From the NCBI GenBank assembly GCA_030833305.1, contig JAURHL010000037.1, positions 1 to 13,748 of the forward strand: DNA of 13,748 nucleotides. Reading direction: 5' to 3'. Shown here one piece after another: positions 12,988 to 13,748 of the stretch. The DNA is from Acidimicrobiales bacterium. GTDB lineage: Bacteria; Actinomycetota; Acidimicrobiia; Acidimicrobiales; Ilumatobacteraceae. Each line of letters starts with the position of its first letter. The first letter of the stretch is position 1. The position numbers and the translations under genes are program-made. The notes under the pieces were generated by a model. That model had not been told where the DNA came from and searched no databases. It saw nothing but the letters and a program-made list of their open reading frames with translations.

Positions 12988-13748
12988 GCATCATCCTCGA
13001 GAGAACCAAACATGTTCTCGGGAGAACGTTGACGCGTGCCGGTGCTCGAGCGGCCGCGGTGTGGGCGGTCGTGTACATCGTCGTGTGCGCGACCGGTCAA
13101 CGTTTCGACACCCGGTATCTCGGCTACGGGTGGCAACTGATTCCGTGGGACGTTCTGTCGAACGATCCCCTTGGCAGCGTCTGGTACCTGCACGTTCAGC
13201 CGCCACTGTGGAACCTGTTCCTTGGCGGTCTCGCGTGGGTTTCACCGGTGGGTGACTCCGTCACGTTGCAGTTGGCCATGGCCATCATCGGTCTGGTGGG
13301 GGCGGCCGTGGCCGCCGAGTTGGCCACGGCGCTCGGTCTTTCGCGCCGATGGGCGGTGGTGGCGGCCCTGGCGGCGACATTGAATCCCGAGGTGTTCAAG
13401 GGGGTCTTCGAGCCCACGTACGAGTTGGCCACCGGCGTACTACTGATGTGCATCGTGCTCGTGCTCTCGCGTTTGGGTGCGATGTCGAACGTACGACGAG
13501 GACTGTTGGTGTTGGCCGCACTCGTGACCGCGACGACCATGACCAGGAGTCTGTATCACCCGTTGTGGGCCGTCGCGGTGGTGGCGCTCGGCTTGTGGTT
13601 GGTTCGTCGGCGCATCGACCGCCGCACCGTGATGGCCACGTTGGCCGTACCGATCCTCGTCATGGGTGGTTGGACGGCCAAGAACCAGCTCCTCTACGGA
13701 GAGGCCACGTTGTCGAGTTGGTTCGGGATGAATCTGCAGCGCGCCGTG
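12984..13748 (+). CDS. GT-C-like polytopic membrane glycosyltransferase (3' end outside window)
   Basis: ATG at 12984 overlaps the preceding stop as ATGA, and the frame is open for 255 codons to the right edge. The N-terminus MSIILERTKHVLGRTLTRAG is basic. A first helix follows (about 22-37), then an external loop with RFDTRYLGYGWQLIPWDVL and WYLHVQPPLWNLFLG. Further hydrophobic segments lie near 98-117, 121-135, 153-165, 173-187, 193-208 and 216-230. The aromatic HxQPPLWN element after a first-loop Asp recalls the H-x-P-P-L pattern of GT-C enzymes (ArnT/PMT/GT39 group), which transfer sugars from polyprenyl-phosphate donors outside the membrane. The catalytic DE/ED pair is not clear. Coupling to the O-acyltransferase suggests a glycan assembly pair. 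An unassigned multi-pass protein remains possible. Confidence 0.7.
   Translation, partial: MSIILERTKHVLGRTLTRAGARAAAVWAVVYIVVCATGQRFDTRYLGYGWQLIPWDVLSNDPLGSVWYLHVQPPLWNLFLGGLAWVSPVGDSVTLQLAMAIIGLVGAAVAAELATALGLSRRWAVVAALAATLNPEVFKGVFEPTYELATGVLLMCIVLVLSRLGAMSNVRRGLLVLAALVTATTMTRSLYHPLWAVAVVALGLWLVRRRIDRRTVMATLAVPILVMGGWTAKNQLLYGEATLSSWFGMNLQRAV

Noticed and set aside
1..13748. tRNA, rRNA, insertion sequence or prophage genes
   Set aside because: No cloverleaf, transposase, integrase or phage motif was recognised on either strand; the window looks like ordinary chromosome.

Overview
The window reads as high-GC chromosomal DNA from an actinomycete-like bacterium (Actinomycetota). The support is GTG and TTG starts on several genes, closely packed genes, probable leaderless promoters, a HAD-phosphatase/PlsC fusion of the kind found in mycobacteria, and an intergenic RNA resembling the actinobacterial 6C small RNA. 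I lean towards a non-Streptomyces, non-Mycobacterium lineage such as Acidimicrobiia, because the aconitase is the short (about 755 aa) mitochondrial type rather than the roughly 900-residue AcnA usual in actinomycetes. That placement is inference.

Left part (1-5473, nearly all on the minus strand): the C-terminal tail of an SGNH-type protein enters from the left edge and overlaps, tail to tail, a membrane-anchored molybdopterin oxidoreductase. Upstream of that lie citrate synthase, an unusually short and diverged acyl-CoA carboxylase carboxyltransferase, and a LysR-type regulator. The regulator is tightly coupled to the carboxyltransferase: the Shine-Dalgarno of the latter overlaps the regulator's stop codon.

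Middle (5474-5718): a 245-bp divergent intergenic region. It holds a perfect 8+8 bp palindrome just upstream of lysR, a sigma70-like promoter facing right, and three successive hairpins that all display a CCCCC loop, the last being terminator-like. I interpret this as a 6C-like small RNA gene whose promoter lies immediately beside the probable LysR operator.

Right part: a HAD-phosphatase/lysophospholipid acyltransferase fusion (plus strand) converges on a nitroreductase, which follows aconitase with a 1-bp gap (both minus strand). Aconitase and a GntR/HutC-type regulator diverge from only 20 bp between their start codons. That spacer carries two overlapping, opposite -10 elements, each exactly 6 nt from a start codon, so both transcripts should be leaderless and under one shared control site. 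Next come an acyltransferase-3/SGNH envelope O-acyltransferase and, coupled through an ATGA overlap, a GT-C-like polytopic membrane protein cut by the right edge.

Functional picture: two entry enzymes of the TCA cycle (citrate synthase, aconitase) and an acyl-CoA carboxylase subunit sit with two local regulators, a probable small RNA and envelope lipid/glycan modification genes. The strongest candidates for new biology are the LysR-operator/6C-like RNA arrangement and the GntR-aconitase symmetric leaderless promoter.
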